From assembly GCA_012845835.1 (NCBI GenBank), contig JABAKD010000016.1, positions 13,939,020-14,003,019 on the forward strand: a stretch of 64,000 bases of DNA, written 5' to 3'. Positions 45,901-56,023 of the stretch are shown here, one piece after another. Source of the stretch: Undaria pinnatifida (taxonomy: Eukaryota; Sar; Phaeophyceae; Laminariales; Alariaceae). The number at the start of each line of letters is the position of its first letter. Position 1 is the stretch's first letter. The position numbers and the translations under genes are program-made. Under the pieces are notes generated by a model. It was not told the origin of the DNA and did no database searches. It saw nothing but the letters and a program-made list of their open reading frames with translations.

Positions 45901-48900
45901 GCACTATATCATGGTGTTTATCTATCAGATGTCAACTCCTCACCAATACTCGAAAGATGCGCGTCAGTACCCAAGCTATTTCTGGGCGGAAGATTCTCAA
46001 CAGCATTGGCAGGCTGCCCTGCATAATGCACAAAACGTCAGCAAGAGCTGCAAACAACACACTCAACCCACCGACACGTTCTTCAGACGCTACGAGACAG
46101 TCCCCCCAAAAAACGAACGAACTGTTGCTGGCACACAACCAAAACACGCTCCACGCCAAACACCCCCGCCCATATTTAGAACAAGCCGCCAAAACCTGAA
46201 CAAGCTGCAACACGACCGCTCAGTCCTCCCAAAAACGAACGAACAGCAGTTGTTGGCACACAACCAACACAAGCTGCAAAAACCGTCGCCGCTCCTTTAC
46301 CATGAGATATCACCGTGAATTCCACGTTACAAAGAATGGCAAAACCTACGAGCTCTCTCATGGTGCCTTCAATAAAAAAGCTAATCCAACTGGGTCAACG
46401 ATGGCACGCCCAACGTAATATTCCACGGGGCAAGCCATGGCATACACATGGCATACAATTCCGGCCCTCTCATAAGAAAGAGCACTAGCGGCCCTCTCAT
46501 AAGAAGGAGCTAAGCTACCGGCCATTTCACAAGCAAGAGCTACACTACCGGCCCTCTCATTAAAAGCAATCCCTTACCATGCACAATACGGGGAGGTAAC
46601 AACTTCGACAGGTGTTAGTTATACCGTAGTTAGAGTAGGACGCACCCTTTCTCAGATAGTAACTCTAGCCTAAAACTAATGTATAGGTTTCTTATCAGGG
46701 GGGCGGTACTTTGTGCTCCGCTGCAACACCACTGCAACACCACCCATCCTTACCGATACGGGGAGGCCCATCGCGTAAGCGGAGGGCACCGCGAAAAGAA
46801 GCGAAGCCATGAACTGATACACAGCCACCCAACCATTGAGGTAGATCACGTCCATGTCGTCGTCGCCAAGAGCCTTCTCCTTGTACACGGAGCTCAGGCA
46901 CATCGGGATGCACGATAGCACCTGTCATTGGGACGGTTTCGATGAAAGTACAAACACGTCAGGTGTGACTTCGAGCAACAAAAAGTTGATAGATGCTTTG
47001 GTATTGAGACACGTCAGCTGCGAGTTACGACCAAAAAATGATTGATAGCTTTTAGGTAGAGAGGGTTTTTATGAACGCACAAACAAAGGACGAATTTTAC
47101 GAATGTACAACTACGTCAGAAGCGAGTACGACCAAAAAATATTTATGCTTTGGCACTGGTTAAACACCTATTACAAAGAGTACAAAAAAATTACATAGGT
47201 TTGACCGAAACAGTGATTGGTGGTCAGCTTTGCGACCTGCGAAATACGTCAGTCCCTCGTTTTTCGGGTCTGCAATTGTTGAATTGCTCATCCAATCCGG
47301 CTAAAACAATTGCACCGCGCTAGGAAACGGCAGAAAGGCGAAAAGAAAAAAACACACCACATTTTTCATGCGCTCCTATCTGCACGCTTGAGCTGGGCAA
47401 AAAACTGTCTACCTTAGACTCAGTAAATCGAACTACAGTCATGGTTATGCGTCATCATAGCGCAGTACCCTTTAGTGCGGTACCGACCGTTTAGTGTGGG
47501 GAAAATCGCTTGTCGCGACCTCGTCCTACCGATTAACTCGCTACCCCGAGATAGCTCGGGATCTTACTTTCGTGCGGGCATTGTCGCTTGGCAGGCACCT
47601 CACCAAGGAGGGGCCACGACTGCATTTCAACGGTACGGCTAGATATCTGTGGTCGCTACGCCGCTCAGGTGTATCGCCTCACGCGCGCTATCTCGACGCA
47701 CGTTTCTCTGCAAGTCCGCAGCATTGTAGCACGGAAGCAAATCAAATCATTTAACTGGGACACGTAAATGCAACTAATTTAACAAATGAATTACCCACTT
47801 AGCGTATATTATAAAACTGGTTCAAATATGTCAGCTGTGAGTTCGATCTATTCAAGGGCCGACGCTCATGTTTGCAAGCTGCGTGATACGTATCGTGTTC
47901 CCAAATGCCGGCATTAATTAATCAATTGACTACTTATCCCCCCCACTTGAAAACAAAACTAGCCGTTCTTCACCAAGAGGAAAGGTAGTCAGTCACCTGA
48001 ACGCCACTCCAAACAATCTGCATGGCCGCATCCGCGTCGTCTCCCCCCGATGGATGTCCCAAGAAGGTGGGAATCAAAGTGACGATGATGCCCGCGATCA
48101 CCACCGTAGCTCCGATGTACTGAAAGCGCAAGCATGGTCGCACGGCGTGCCGTACAGCGAGAGGAGTAGGTTGGCGGTGGACAGGCAGCACACTCCTCTG
48201 AATTCAGTGTCTTCAGCGGTTCACAAATGTAGTACAAGCAGCGCACTCATAGTTGCACCACTGTAGGCTGTCACCAATCCGATTTGGCCTATCTCAAAAA
48301 CATGCCATATTTCTCACCTGATGGATGGTGTATTTCGCCCCGAGAAAAAGCTTGGAGATTGACATGGAGATGGGGATGGCCGCCTGCTGCAGCAAGACGA
48401 TCATGGCCGCGTTGTTGATGTAATTCACCGCGAACACACCCATGATGCCCGCGACGCTGTCCAAGAGTCCCATCACAGCGAACTTGAACTTGGGGATGGC
48501 CCTCTGCGCCGGCGTAATGGCAGACCTGACACCATCACCATCACACCACATCACACGTTGTTTTTTTTTGTTTTCCCGAGAGGGATTCCTCAACTCCAGA
48601 GTTATTGGAGCCTGCCCGAGGCCAAGAAAAGATCATGGCGACGATGAATTTACTGTGAGAGCAACAACAACCACACCACACCACACAACCTCACATCACA
48701 TCACATCACACCATACGTATGCTACGGGCGATGTAGGGGTGTAGGGCTGCAGCAAAAACTTCAGAGGCCCTGAGTTTGACGCCCTCTATTCGTACGCCCG
48801 CCGAAAAACTGTCTATCGATCAAAAGCGTACGCCCGCCGAAATACCGCATCATTGCTCGGTCAACATCAACACCGCGAGGAGCAGCCGGCTCACGACGCA

Positions 48901-50464
48901 TGCTGCTAATACTAATACTACAAATAGTAAAAAAAAGGTGCACCTAAAACATTGTGAGGCTTTTTTTCTTGAGGAGCTGTATACCTCATCTATGCCTCAC
49001 CCGAACAACGACTTTTTGAGACAACACGCATGTGCAACCCGATGAACAATCCTATGGCCCGACACTGAATACCTCGCGAGTCGAGTCGGGTCGAGTCAGG
49101 AGGCGCTCGAAATATCACGAGTTTGGTCGGATCGGGTCGGGACGGGTCGGGCTGGGTCAGGAGGTTGTCAAATCTCACGGGTCAGGGTGATCTAACCCTA
49201 CCGGACCCGACCCGACCCGATCCGACCCGACCCGACCCGAACCGACCTGATCTGATCCAACCTGCGAGTTGTGACCCGATCCGTGAAAATCGCTTCACAT
49301 TTCGTCCAAAAAGTAGCACCCTATCGGAGGTCGCGTCTCACTCACCCGAACGCCAGCATAGGAATAATGTACGCGAAGCACACGGGCACGTAGATGAAGG
49401 TGCTGAGCATGGTCAGGAAGAACGGGTAGTTGTACATGGGGTACGTCTGGAGCTTCATGAACACGCGGTTGCCCGTGCCGACGAAGATCATGACTATGAA
49501 CGCCATCACCTGCATTGGGGAAACCCCGAAACAGAAAAAAGAGCGACCGAACGGCACACATCGTAGCAGGGTATAGAAAAATCAGCAACCGCGTAGCAGT
49601 ACACAACATGAGGGCATAGAAAATTCAGCAACCGCACGGTCCATAGCAGGACGGTAAAGAAAAACCGGCGACCTGACCCTACATTGCCGGATGTTTAACA
49701 ACCAGAGACAGCATGGTAGATAGCAGGAGGGTAAGGAAAAACAGCGAGCGCGCGTTACATAGTAGGAGGGCGTCAATAAAAAAACTAGCGACCGTGCCAT
49801 AGATATGGCGGGAGGACATATAAAAACAACAACCGCACGATACATAGAGGCAGGGTACAGAAAAACAGCGACAACACGATACATAGCCACAGACGGATGG
49901 TGGGGGGCGAAGAAGAGTATCCAGACAAGACGCATAGCAGGCCGTGTTGTTCGTGTCAGCACGGATACAAAGCTGGCAGTCACACAGAAAAACGGGCGAC
50001 CGCATGATACATTGCAGCTTAAAACTACTAGCTAAATCCACAATCAAGCCGGTTTTGATTCACTCTTTGCGTCCACGACCAAGCTAGTTTTTGATATAAC
50101 TCACCAGCGTGCTTCCATCTTTTGCCGCCGACCGCCCCTCTCCCGAACCGATCCCCTTCTCCACCTTGCCGCCCTCGCCCTTCTCCAAAAGCGGTGTAGA
50201 ACCCTTGTTCACGAGGGATTTCCGTGCACCGCTTGGTTCGGGGCTTGCCTGAGAGGCGTTTGAGGAACTTTGGCGAGTTCGTGCCGCATCCTCCGGCCCT
50301 CTCGAGCCATAGCTATCGCTCCTGTGCCTCTTTGGCTGGTTTAACGACGCGCGAGCGAGCAGTGCCTCGCGTTCCTGCCCGGCTGGAGTTGGCGCCGGGG
50401 AACTGGTACCCAATAAGAAGCATGAGGGAGGGCCACTTGATTCAGAAATTGAATTGGGGGGCAA
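39840..50464 (-). CDS. CRT-like transporter (drug/metabolite transporter superfamily), ten exons
   Basis: Ten exons on the - strand join in phase into about 517 residues. From exon 2 the protein reads as the chloroquine-resistance-transporter-like family (Pfam CRT-like): GTGNRVFMKLQTYP.NYPFF, IPKFKFAVMGLLDSVAGIMG, QQAAIPISMSISKLFLGA, SCIPMCLSSVYKEKALG, NGWVAVYQF, HCGTAPFFVTMYLCFNLVYN, SANVLFLASTVMVPIGN and GLVIYRF follow in the family's usual order. About ten membrane helices are expected. CRT is a vacuolar transporter in Plasmodium; plant relatives (CLT) sit in the plastid envelope and move glutathione-type thiols. The substrate and membrane here are unknown. A Ser/Arg/Gly-rich hydrophilic N-terminal part of at least 115 residues precedes the first helix and could be a targeting or cytosolic extension. 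The start codon is not identified. Introns carry minisatellites that are pyrimidine-rich on the coding strand. Confidence 0.88.
40510..41110. repeat. GATC-rich dispersed repeat in CRT-like introns
   Basis: Many GATCTGTCATGATCTAGATC-like palindromic words, interrupted by exon 9 at 40603-40706. Similar stretches occur at 8848-9050 and 44770-45060. Confidence 0.5.
40603..40706 (-). CDS. CRT-like gene exon 9
   Basis: 104 nt, phase 1 to 0, between tgtag and gtaaat. GLVIYRF completes the last helix; a polar tail (LPDEEDEIQASTK) follows. Confidence 0.88.
41424..41581 (+). mobile_element. MITE-like element, GGTCCCTCTATAGTGC family, copy 4
   Basis: GGTCTCTATATAGTGCAAGCC at one end and CCGCACCATGGTGGGAC at the other, with the shared CCGGTACTACTCCGCATACT interior. 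It is more diverged than copies 1-3. Confidence 0.65.
41592..41722 (-). CDS. CRT-like gene exon 8
   Basis: 131 nt, phase 2 to 1, between ctacag and gtacaa. SANVLFLASTVMVPIGNVAF and KISDTMGLLFILTG. The donor is 11 nt from the end of a MITE-like element. Confidence 0.92.
41725..41940 (-). repeat. Pyrimidine-rich minisatellite ending at the exon 8 acceptor
   Basis: On the gene strand, units of about 23 nt (TTTTTCTGTGTTTGCTGTCA) run about nine times into the ctacag acceptor of exon 8, so the array itself acts as the pyrimidine tract. Confidence 0.8.
42310..42480 (+). repeat. Dispersed repeat paired with 15715-15870
   Basis: Shares CGCGATAAAAATGAAGGCA, GTGCCGTAGTGGGAACCGG and the later GAATGAGCGAAAAACAAAAG block. 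Confidence 0.6.
42606..42925 (+). repeat. Tandem duplication, period about 156 bp
   Basis: Both copies run from TCTATGACAGCACGCACTCC to TTGTACAGCGGCCGGGAGAC, with GCTGCTG runs inside. A third partial start follows. Confidence 0.85.
43184..43252 (+). repeat. 65-bp dispersed repeat copy
   Basis: CGTCAGCCGTGAGTTCGAT ... GTAAGCTGCGTGATACACCG. Confidence 0.7.
44001..44114 (-). CDS. CRT-like gene exon 7
   Basis: 114 nt, phase 2 to 2, between ttcag and gtgaga. DHCGTAPFFVTMYLCFNLVY and NVVLIVILKYG form the next helix. Confidence 0.92.
45729..45817 (-). CDS. CRT-like gene exon 6
   Basis: 89 nt, phase 0 to 2, between gcgcag and gtgagc. ELPRNTYEGLMCFMGQDSHF corresponds to the Cys-containing lumenal loop between helices 7 and 8. 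Confidence 0.9.
46050..46570. repeat. Tandem repeats within the intron between CRT-like exons 5 and 6
   Basis: CAAAAACGAACGAAC...GGCACACAACCAA occurs twice (46105 and 46220). A 32-nt unit GGCCCTCTCATAAGAAGGAG is repeated four times at 46472-46565. Confidence 0.7.
46754..46921 (-). CDS. CRT-like gene exon 5
   Basis: Fifty-six codons, phase 0 to 0, between gacag and gtaagg. SCIPMCLSSVYKEKALGDDD and YLNGWVAVYQFMASLLFAVP match the middle of the family. Confidence 0.93.
46950..47140 (+). repeat. Degenerate 65-bp-family copies in tandem
   Basis: Three starts of the type ACGTCAG.TGCGAGT.ACGACCAAAAA at about 46956, 47010 and 47104, each followed by TGATAG or TATGCTTTGG. Probably old tandem copies. 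Confidence 0.45.
47829..47892 (+). repeat. 65-bp dispersed repeat copy
   Basis: TGTCAGCTGTGAGTTCGATC ... TTTGCAAGCTGCGTGATACG. Confidence 0.75.
47997..48119 (-). CDS. CRT-like gene exon 4
   Basis: Forty-one codons, phase 0 to 0, between ttcag and gtgact. A hydrophobic helix YIGATVVIAGIIVTLIPTF, then an acidic Gly-rich loop. Confidence 0.92.
48318..48525 (-). CDS. CRT-like gene exon 3
   Basis: 208 nt, phase 2 to 0, between gtcag and gtgaga. IPKFKFAVMGLLDSVAGIMG and LLQQAAIPISMSISKLFLG are highly typical of the family. Confidence 0.93.
48578..48690 (+). repeat. AAC-tailed dispersed repeat, copy 3
   Basis: GGATTCCTCAACTCCAGAG, TTATTGGAGCCTG, a diverged middle, then TGTGAGAGCAACAACAACC running into CACACC/CACAT repeats. 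Confidence 0.65.
49075..49285. repeat. (GGGTC)n / (GACCC)n foldback repeat
   Basis: GGGTCGGG-type units up to about 49190, then GACCCGACCC units from about 49203, so the two halves can pair as a hairpin. Related to the arms of the element at 18941-20616. It lies just beyond the donor of CRT-like exon 2. Confidence 0.8.
49346..49509 (-). CDS. CRT-like gene exon 2
   Basis: Phase 0 to 2, between atgcag and gtgagt. VMAFIVMIFVGTGNRVFMK is the first membrane helix, then LQTYPMYNYPFFLTM, the family signature after helix 1. Confidence 0.92.
49560..50010 (-). repeat. Minisatellite in CRT-like intron 1, about 48-bp unit
   Basis: About eight degenerate units with CATAGCAGGA.GGTA.AGAAA and ACAGCGACCGC on the + strand. 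On the gene strand the unit is pyrimidine-rich. Confidence 0.75.
50105..50464 (-). CDS. CRT-like gene exon 1 or 2, N-terminal hydrophilic part
   Basis: Open from about 50464 down to ctg|gtgagt at 50105, phase 0. The product is Ser/Arg/Gly/Glu-rich (SYGSRGPEDAARTRQSSSNA) without membrane helices. No in-frame ATG opens it. An upstream coding exon is likely, or the acceptor lies inside (ccag|ttccc or atcaag|tgg). Confidence 0.6.
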
Positions 50465-50589
50465 TTGGTTGGGAAATTGATCAATAAAATAAAGCGAAGG
50501 GCGAGTAGTTGGTCAACAAAATGCAGCAGGGGCATTCCATCAATAAAAAATTAAGAAACGAAGGACGCGCAGCTACTTAGGAAGGTGAC

Positions 50590-51010
50590 TTATGACTGAG
50601 GGACAATTGGCTAAGAAACTGCCTTATGACTTATGGTTGAGGGACAATGAGGGACAATTGACTAAGAAAATGAAGGAGGGGCAGTTGACTAAGAAAATGA
50701 AGGCGGGGGGCAGTTGACTAAGAAAATGAAGAAGGGGGTTAAAAAAGCGAAAGAGGAGCAGTACATTAAGACACGAAGGGAATGATAGGGGAAGTCGGGT
50801 AAGAAAAAATGAAGGAGGGATAGGTTATTAAGGATAGGTACGACAACGAAGGGAATGAGAGGGAATGAGAGGGGAAGCCAATTAAGAAAAAGGGAGAGGA
50901 AGTCAGGTAAGAAAATCAAGGGGTACTTGATTAAGAAATAGTAAGAAAACAAAGGCGGGGAAGCCAAATACGAACATGAGGGACGGGAAGTTAGGTAAGA
51001 CAAAGTACCT
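50590..51010. repeat. Purine-rich minisatellite upstream of CRT-like gene
   Basis: Units of the type GGCAGTTGACTAAGAAAATG followed by AAGGAGGGG, very degenerate. If the gene has an earlier exon, this would be the 3' part of its first intron. Confidence 0.65.
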
Positions 51011-53093
51011 GGTAGGTGGAGTCGATGGAAATGATGGGGAGGCAGTTGACAAGTAGGGGTATTGATGTTCTCACAATAGCTCATGGCCATAATCTATTGT
51101 AGTCCGTGATCACATGAACTCAAGGCCATAACTCTCGAGTGGAAGAATACCCTGATATTACGGAAACAACAAAACCTAGGGCTCGGATCGGTACGCGGCG
51201 GAAGTTGCAAGCTTAACGAATGCGTTTCCTTTCAATGTCTGTATAAACTTGTGCCACTGCTTGCATCTAGAGTTTCGCCTAGCGCACCATCCCCTCGAGT
51301 CAGTGTGCGGCCTGCCGGACACCTACTCTTTGACGCCAGCACCTCTTGTCGCCGCAGGCCAGAAAAAGTAGTGCGGGTCTGTTTTCGCCTGGCGAAACAA
51401 AATACAGGACTCGTTTCGCCGAAGGCACTTTTTTTTTCAGGTAATCGAGTTCCCTTCAGGCACCATTCGCCGTGCCGGTCGACACATTCATGTCCACTAG
51501 CGGGTAAAAGAGCGGGAAAGACGGATGTATGAGTATATTTACGCCTTCGTGTCTATTGTTTTGTCTCCGGGAGGCGCACCACGGTCGCCCGCCTAACTGC
51601 AACCCTGAAACACGCCTTTGGTATGTGAGTAGTCGGTATGTGAGTAGTCGGTATGTGAGTAGTCGGTTGATTTCCCGGGGGTGTCGTAAGTTGAAAAGGG
51701 GGAACATAGACGCTCCTACGAGCGGCGTAGCATAGAAAAGCTCATGAAAATCTAAAGAAAAAATCGTATCAGGTATCAGCAAGTAACAAGAAATTGGGCA
51801 AATAACACCGACCATAAATAGCCCACACGACTTTTTAGCTTAGTTTATACTGGTATACATAGGTGCAACAGTATTTAGGACCATGGACTCACGAAGGCAA
51901 AAAGTGCTGCTGCCGAGCTGGTGAGGCTGGGGGTGTCCGTTTTCCGAAGGATAAGGCTAAGGTTTGGAATTAATGTCAACAGGGAAAGAGAAGACTACGC
52001 AAGAACTTATCACGAATCGCGAGTTAGGTTTGACTGGCAGGCCCTTTTGGTCGAAACAGCAGTGGCCTGCTCCTCTACTCGAAATGTGATAACGATAGAT
52101 CGCTAAGACATCAAAACGCAACCTGGTGCCTGGCAACGGGTAACTTGTGGCACTCTAGGCCCCCCTTTACAACTGCACCCGTGTTTTCGGAGACAAAATC
52201 GTTGTAGTAAGTATTGTGGGATGTGCTCTTGAAGCATTCGCAGAAAAAGGGCCAGGGCTCGCCTCAGGTGACGTTAAGCCTATGGCCCGCATTAAGCCGC
52301 ACAGAGTTAAAGCACGTTTTGAGGCTCATCCGCCCACGTTTCAGGGACAAAGTACTTCGAATTAAAGTGGAGCAAATGTTGCAGTATCGGGTGCTTCACT
52401 TGCGAAGACGGCGGTTGTCGATGCTATCGTGTCCAAACTTCACACCCTTCGTCCAAACTTTACGCCTTTAGGCAGGAACTAGGGGACAGGGGTTCCGAGG
52501 CTACGTACTTGAAAAGTGATCTAGGCGCGCAGAGAAACAGAGGAGGGCTGCGCTAATCCTGCGCTGCAGCGGGGATGCCGCGAAGGCCGCTGCTGCGCCA
52601 ATTCTGTGCTGCTGCGGGCATATCGCGAAGGCTATACGGCCTTGAGAAAAGGACTTACGACGCCCTGGGTCCTACCCTACCCCCTCTTTATCGGAGTTCC
52701 GGTCAAAAATGGCGTTATATATGGACGGGATAAATGTCATTATTAACGATCGTCCTCCTTGAAAAGGGGCTGAGGCCCTATTGTACTATCCTCTGCCAGA
52801 AGTTCGAGACATGTGATTGGTTGATTGGGTGCCTGCTCAGGATACAGCAGTTACGGGAATACCACTGGTCTACTGGAATATACTGCTGTGCTGTGCGTTG
52901 TGTTCCGTGGTTAGGTGTGGTGCTGTGCGGTTGGTTTTTGTTGATCACAATCGAGCAGTTACGGGATCCGTGCGCCGAGGTTAAGTGTGGCGCTGTGAGG
53001 TGTTCGTTGTGGTACAAAGTTGTACACCTCACAGTAGTACGAGAAGCTCTAAGAACGACTACCGCTGTGTTTAGTACAGAAAGTAGTAGAAGC

Positions 53094-53192
<99 letters not shown>

Positions 53193-53193
53193 G

Positions 53194-53264
<71 letters not shown>

Positions 53265-53808
53265 TGTAGTAGTAGTAGCATGATAATATTTACAGTAGGG
53301 GTCCCCCCGAAAGGCGGTGGTGGGGCAAAGCAATGTAAACGCCTCATTGGAGCAAACCGCCCTACTCAATCCAGGTTATGAGTGCAACTGCCTTGGGAGT
53401 CGCGCCAGGCGATATTGACCGCCGTATATCGGGGTGCTGCCTTACTCAGACCGCCTTATTGGGGGACCCCTACTGCTGTTGTACCGGTAGGCTCATCCAC
53501 CACCATGTCATGCCCCTGACCGCAGTCGTCAGAACTGTAGCAAGCACTAGTATGATACCATCATATGTACACGTGTATTTGTCATTTTGGCCTCTGTTTA
53601 CGGACATACCTCTTCGCGCTCCCAGCTTTATCCGAAACTCCAAAGGGGGTGGACACAATCCGGACCCTGCGGTGACCAAGAACCTCAAATCTGGACTGGA
53701 AGAGTTTTGTAGTCACTGCTGTGGCATGACTGGCTGAAAATAACTAGCTTCGCCTCCTCCCTCCTATATTTTTTCTCCTCTCTCCTCTATTATTGCCGCG
53801 TGATACAG
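51011..53808. other. No gene recognised; repeats
   Basis: It contains a three-fold 15-bp repeat (GTATGTGAGTAGTCG, 51619-51664), a segment TTGATTTCCCGGGGGTGTCG related to 41995-42050, relatives of the dispersed repeat near 52160 and 52430, and a long (AGT)n run. Short exon-like frames at 51360 and 53632 lack consistent splice partners. Confidence 0.5.
53084..53280 (+). repeat. (AGT)n microsatellite
   Basis: About 190 nt of AGT with single interruptions (ATT, GGT, TGT). The poly-Ser, poly-Leu and poly-Thr frames across it are artefacts. Confidence 0.97.
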
Positions 53809-54142
53809 ATTGGTAAACGGTGCCAGGACTGCCTGCGTGACGAAATCAGCGCCTACATCGTCAAGGGCGACCACCTCGTGGCTTCCTCCGTGAAGCCGTG
53901 GCACTTCGGGTGTGCCTTAACGCCTTCAGTACTGGAAAGCCTCTTTAGGGGGCCAAGTTACTTGAAGTTAGTATAGGGAAGGGTTTTCGCCGTCAGGTTA
54001 TCGAACAACTAAATTCTGACGCCAACGCGCGCGCACTGGTAAACAGCGCCGAGAGCTCGCACGTCGACATCGCTGCCCGTAACTTTACCCCGTCGAAGCG
54101 CCCGCGCGAGGGCCTCGCCAGGGGGGAGCAACTGGACCTTTC
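53809..54142 (+). pseudogene. Zinc-finger-like coding region interrupted by a 71-nt repeat
   Basis: A cag acceptor after a T/C tract opens a frame with CQDCLRDEISAYIVKGDHLV and KPWHFGCA, a C-x2-C ... H-x2-C pattern like a single zinc-binding module of PARP or LIM type. After GCA (53916) a dispersed repeat relative (53917-53987) enters with an in-frame stop. From 53988 the same kind of frame resumes (RRQVIEQLNSDANARALVN, then TPSKRPREGLARGEQLDLS) and ends in tag at 54140-54142. The two parts are in frame if the 71 nt are ignored. There is no GT at the left edge, so it is not a normal intron. Upstream exons were not found. It may be a disrupted gene, or the last exon of one using an unusual splice. 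Confidence 0.5.
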
Positions 54143-54262
54143 TTAGGCTCCAAGGCCACGCTTTGGGACTCAAGAGCATTGGAAGTTGGACATTGAACTT
54201 TGAACTCAGAGCATTCAGCGTTGCGCAAGCAAGGACGCAAAGTTGCAAGTACGCCAAAGTAA

Positions 54263-54545
54263 TCAATATATCTTGACAGTACGCGACAAGTATATCTAGA
54301 ATACAAAGAAGTTGCAGTTAGCCAGACTACTGAATACTCAGGGATTGTAAGCGAGTACGCGAGAAGTATATAGCTCTACAGAGAATAGAAAGAACTTGCC
54401 CTAAGCTGAAGTTGCATTTAGCCAGACTAATGACTCTTCAGGGATTATAAGCGAGTACGCGAAAAGTATATACCAGGCATATATCTATAGAGAATAGAAA
54501 GAACTTGCCGTAAGCCAGACTATTAATAGTGACTCTTCAGAGAAC
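54263..54545 (+). repeat. Tandem repeat, about 100-120 bp unit
   Basis: GCGAGTACGCGA.AAGTATAT, AGAGAATAGAAAGAACTTGC and TAGCCAGACTA recur two to three times. Confidence 0.75.
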
Positions 54546-55618
54546 GTGTTAAAAAAGATTAACAAAATAAGAAATAGTTATAACTGATGAGCCGGCCTAT
54601 ATCAGCATTAGGTGTTTCACGTTCTCAAAGTCTTGGAGTCATTTCATTCGGAGACCTTTCTGTCGTCTTGCCCGGTCCACACAGTGTTCCGTACTTAAAG
54701 TTGAATAACCCACGCAAAAGCAAGTGCAGGTTTAGCAATGCGCTGAAAGGGAAAAAAGTAATATAAACTGTTGCAGCAAAGACAAGTATGTTGTACACCC
54801 ACTCCTTTCTCTTTCCTCAGATATTAAGGATGTTTTTAGCACGCCTAGATTCCTGAAACGCCAACGCTCTTATAATGCAACAACTGCGATGACAGTCCTT
54901 GGAGCATCACCTTCACCCACTTGGACACAACCCTCATATCCTAGCATGGTCAAGCTCCACGGCAAAACCGTATCACCGTGAGATGAATAGTTTCCGTGAA
55001 AAGTACGAAGACACCGTAGCTAAGAGGCAAGCAAGAATGCAAATCTGACAATGAGGGCCCAGGTTAACGAAGAGCACGGAAAATCGTATTTCGATTTTTT
55101 TTTTTTCATGAAAAATACACGAAAAATTCAACTTTGGTTCTTATCAAGGAACGGCGTAGTGCGTTCTAGAAAATAAAAAAAATAAAAAAACGCAAAAGCG
55201 TCAACGAACATCCGTTGGCAACGACCGAGGCGAACGATGGCTCGCGTCCTCCCTAGAGCGCCGCGGCTAGCGGCAGATTGTTTTTGCCGGCAGCGGCTTG
55301 GAGGTTATGGCTCTAGGCGTCTCTTGGATGGGCTGGCGCCACCTCGCCGCCCGACACGGGCAGCAGCGACGGGGATGTAGCGGTCGAACATCTGAGCGAA
55401 GTCATCATGTGGTAGTTGGTCGTGTAACTTTCGAGGTGCAGAGCGACGATAAACTGGGTTTGCAGCGGTCTCGATTGTTTTCGAAGCGTCGCAGGCGGTC
55501 TACGCTGTGCTAAGGGCCTTCGTAGGCCGTGCTGCGGCTGCTCCGGTGGTTCTACCTCTCGCAATGGTGGCTTCTCGCCTCTCAATCAGCCGACGACATG
55601 GCACCAATTCGCGTGGCC

Positions 55619-55760
55619 GGCTTCGGTTACACAGAACAAGCCATGTCTAGGTGGACAAACTCCCCAAATTGAATTTCGATTTTCGACTCCGGCTTCGGTT
55701 ACACAGAACAAGCCATGTCTAGGTGGACAACTCCCCAAATTGAATTTCGATTTTCGACTA
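55619..55760 (+). repeat. 72-bp tandem duplication
   Basis: GGCTTCGGTTACACAGAACA through GAATTTCGATTTTCGACT is repeated at once, differing only by one A in a run and the last bases. A recent event. Confidence 0.9.
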
Positions 55761-56023
55761 AATTCGACCGAGAAAGTCTTTTTTTTACTTATTTGTTGAA
55801 TTTGATTTTTCGCAATAATTCTGAGAATGCCTGCTTGGTGATTCGTTTTTTGACCAATCAGATGCAAATTAATTTCAATTCTAAAAAAAAAACGAAGTTC
55901 GATTTGGCAAGTTCCTCGTTAATTCGGGCCCTGAGATCCAAACAAACGCCAAACGCCTGAAGCTAGACGCAGACACTCTCACAAATTTGAACAATCGCAT
56001 CAAACAAGATGGTACGAAGGTAG

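Noticed and set aside
52734-53381. Poly-Ser, poly-Leu and poly-Thr frames
   Set aside because: Translation of the (AGT)n run.
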